Below are positions 32,231 through 32,946 of a stretch of 32,946 nucleotides of DNA, piece after piece. How positions within the stretch are numbered: the first letter of the stretch is position 1; every line of letters starts with the position of its first letter. This stretch comes from Prevotella sp. (GTDB taxonomy: Bacteria > Bacteroidota > Bacteroidia > Bacteroidales > Bacteroidaceae). The translations under genes were made by a program, and so were the position numbers. The DNA lies in the NCBI GenBank assembly GCA_016284635.1, contig JAEEPF010000022.1, forward strand, positions 1 through 32,946, given 5' to 3'. The notes below the pieces were generated by a model. That model was not told the origin of the DNA, did not search any database, and saw nothing but the letters and a program-made list of their open reading frames with translations.

Positions 32231-32946
32231 TTAGAAGCGGTTCTTTTCTGCGTTACCTGCGCCCTCGCCTTTGTACTTTGAGCGGGCGGTATTGAACTTG
32301 TAGCGAAGAGTGACTACGAAACGGCGTCGGTCGTAGTAATTCCCCTGATAGAGTTGCACCTGTTGATTATAAACCCTGTTCCCATCACGGCTGCGGTCAA
32401 GCAAATCCTCGCCAGCCAACTTGATACTCAGCCGGTCGTGGAAGAAGGTTTTGACTAAACTAACGTTAAGAACGGTCTGGTGGTAGTCCAAATAGATGTT
32501 CTGATAATGACCTGGACCTTGATATCTGAAATTTACTTCACCTGTCAGCGTCTTGTTGAAGGCAAAAGTATTACTGGCTTGAACTATCAGCATCGGCTTG
32601 CCAAGTGTGATGTCTCCTGCTGTCGTTTGCATTGTTAGCCATTGCTTGCGCATGCCTACAGATAACTGCGGGTGCCAAATGCCAAAAGTAGGTGAAGCGG
32701 TCACATAAGGTACAATCCATTTCAGACTGTGAATATTCTTGTATGTTACAAGCGTTATGTTTGAGTTGTCAATCTGTTCCATCCAGTGCATAATTCTTCC
32801 ACGTTCGTCAGAATAGCTGACCGAGAATTGCAGGAACTTCCACATTCCTTGAATGGAGATGTTGTGGATGATGGAATTGTCAAGCAATGGATTACCCCGC
32901 TGCATGCCGTAACGATTAACATAGAACACGTCGTTGCTCAACTGGC
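32231..32946 (-). CDS. C-terminal part of an outer-membrane beta-barrel receptor (partial)
   Basis: The frame runs off the window end; the codons before the track's TTG start at 32941 continue in frame (QLSNDV), so this is the 3' end of a longer gene. The visible 238 or so residues show alternating barrel strands (FLQFSVSYSDERG, TLTGEVNFRYQG, NVSLVKTFFHDRLSIKLAGEDLLD, RRRFVVTLRYKFN), as in the TonB-dependent receptor-like outer membrane beta-barrel family of Bacteroidetes. The last strand is followed by a short hydrophilic tail (EGAGNAEKNRF). Substrate unknown; no partner SusD-type gene is visible in this window. Confidence 0.8.
   Translation of the reverse strand, partial: QLSNDVFYVNRYGMQRGNPLLDNSIIHNISIQGMWKFLQFSVSYSDERGRIMHWMEQIDNSNITLVTYKNIHSLKWIVPYVTASPTFGIWHPQLSVGMRKQWLTMQTTAGDITLGKPMLIVQASNTFAFNKTLTGEVNFRYQGPGHYQNIYLDYHQTVLNVSLVKTFFHDRLSIKLAGEDLLDRSRDGNRVYNQQVQLYQGNYYDRRRFVVTLRYKFNTARSKYKGEGAGNAEKNRF

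Overview
The window looks like a Bacteroidales chromosome, most likely Prevotellaceae. Supporting signs are promoters of the Bacteroidetes type (-33 TTTG and -7 TAnnTTTG with an 18-20 nt spacer) ahead of several genes, few Shine-Dalgarno sequences, and Prevotella-style surface proteins with InlB-like, GLUG-like and dockerin-like modules. No phage, insertion sequence, CRISPR array, tRNA or rRNA was recognised.

Layout. (1) 16-3281 (+): a tight housekeeping run of pth, an hslR-like S4 protein, a Ca2+/Na+ antiporter, a queuosine-precursor transporter and queF. A preQ1-I riboswitch candidate sits directly on the transporter start codon, so transporter and queF are probably controlled by preQ1. (2) 3248-4219 (-): an S66 LD-carboxypeptidase homologue that has lost its nucleophile Ser and catalytic His. 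(3) 4220-4903: gene fragments, namely an unknown minus-strand 3' end with its terminator, a SpoIIE/PP2C phosphatase tail and a 34-bp queF relic. (4) 4904-15688 (+): one promoter driving a DUF4105-like membrane protein and two secreted repeat proteins (882 and 2259 aa), both ending in dockerin-like modules. (5) 15810-23675 (+): an oxaloacetate decarboxylase alpha-like carboxylase, an HD-domain protein, an LptD-like outer-membrane protein and a Kef-type antiporter. (6) 23710-27316 (-): pepT and a GH3 beta-glucosidase, divergent from a patatin-like lipase (27499-28455, +). (7) 28452-29333 (-): a PheC-like periplasmic cyclohexadienyl dehydratase. (8) 29334-30382: about 1 kb almost without genes, holding a striking symmetric repeat element. 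(9) 30383-31735 (-): two small lipoproteins sharing a signal-peptide cassette. (10) 31868-32946 (-): a small unknown ORF and the 3' end of an outer-membrane beta-barrel receptor that runs off the window.

The most unusual structure is at 29616-29961: seven 11-bp iterons, then four short palindromes centred 22, 22 and 21 bp apart, then seven 11-bp iterons in inverted orientation. The whole is nearly mirror-symmetric and phased to the DNA helix. No protein in the window explains it. A second unexplained layer is a set of six tandem arrays of 7-8 bp units at gene junctions, several of which are translated, including one inside pepT and one across the start of lptD.

All calls were made by reading the sequence without database searches; family names rest on recognised motifs and residue numbers on hand counting.
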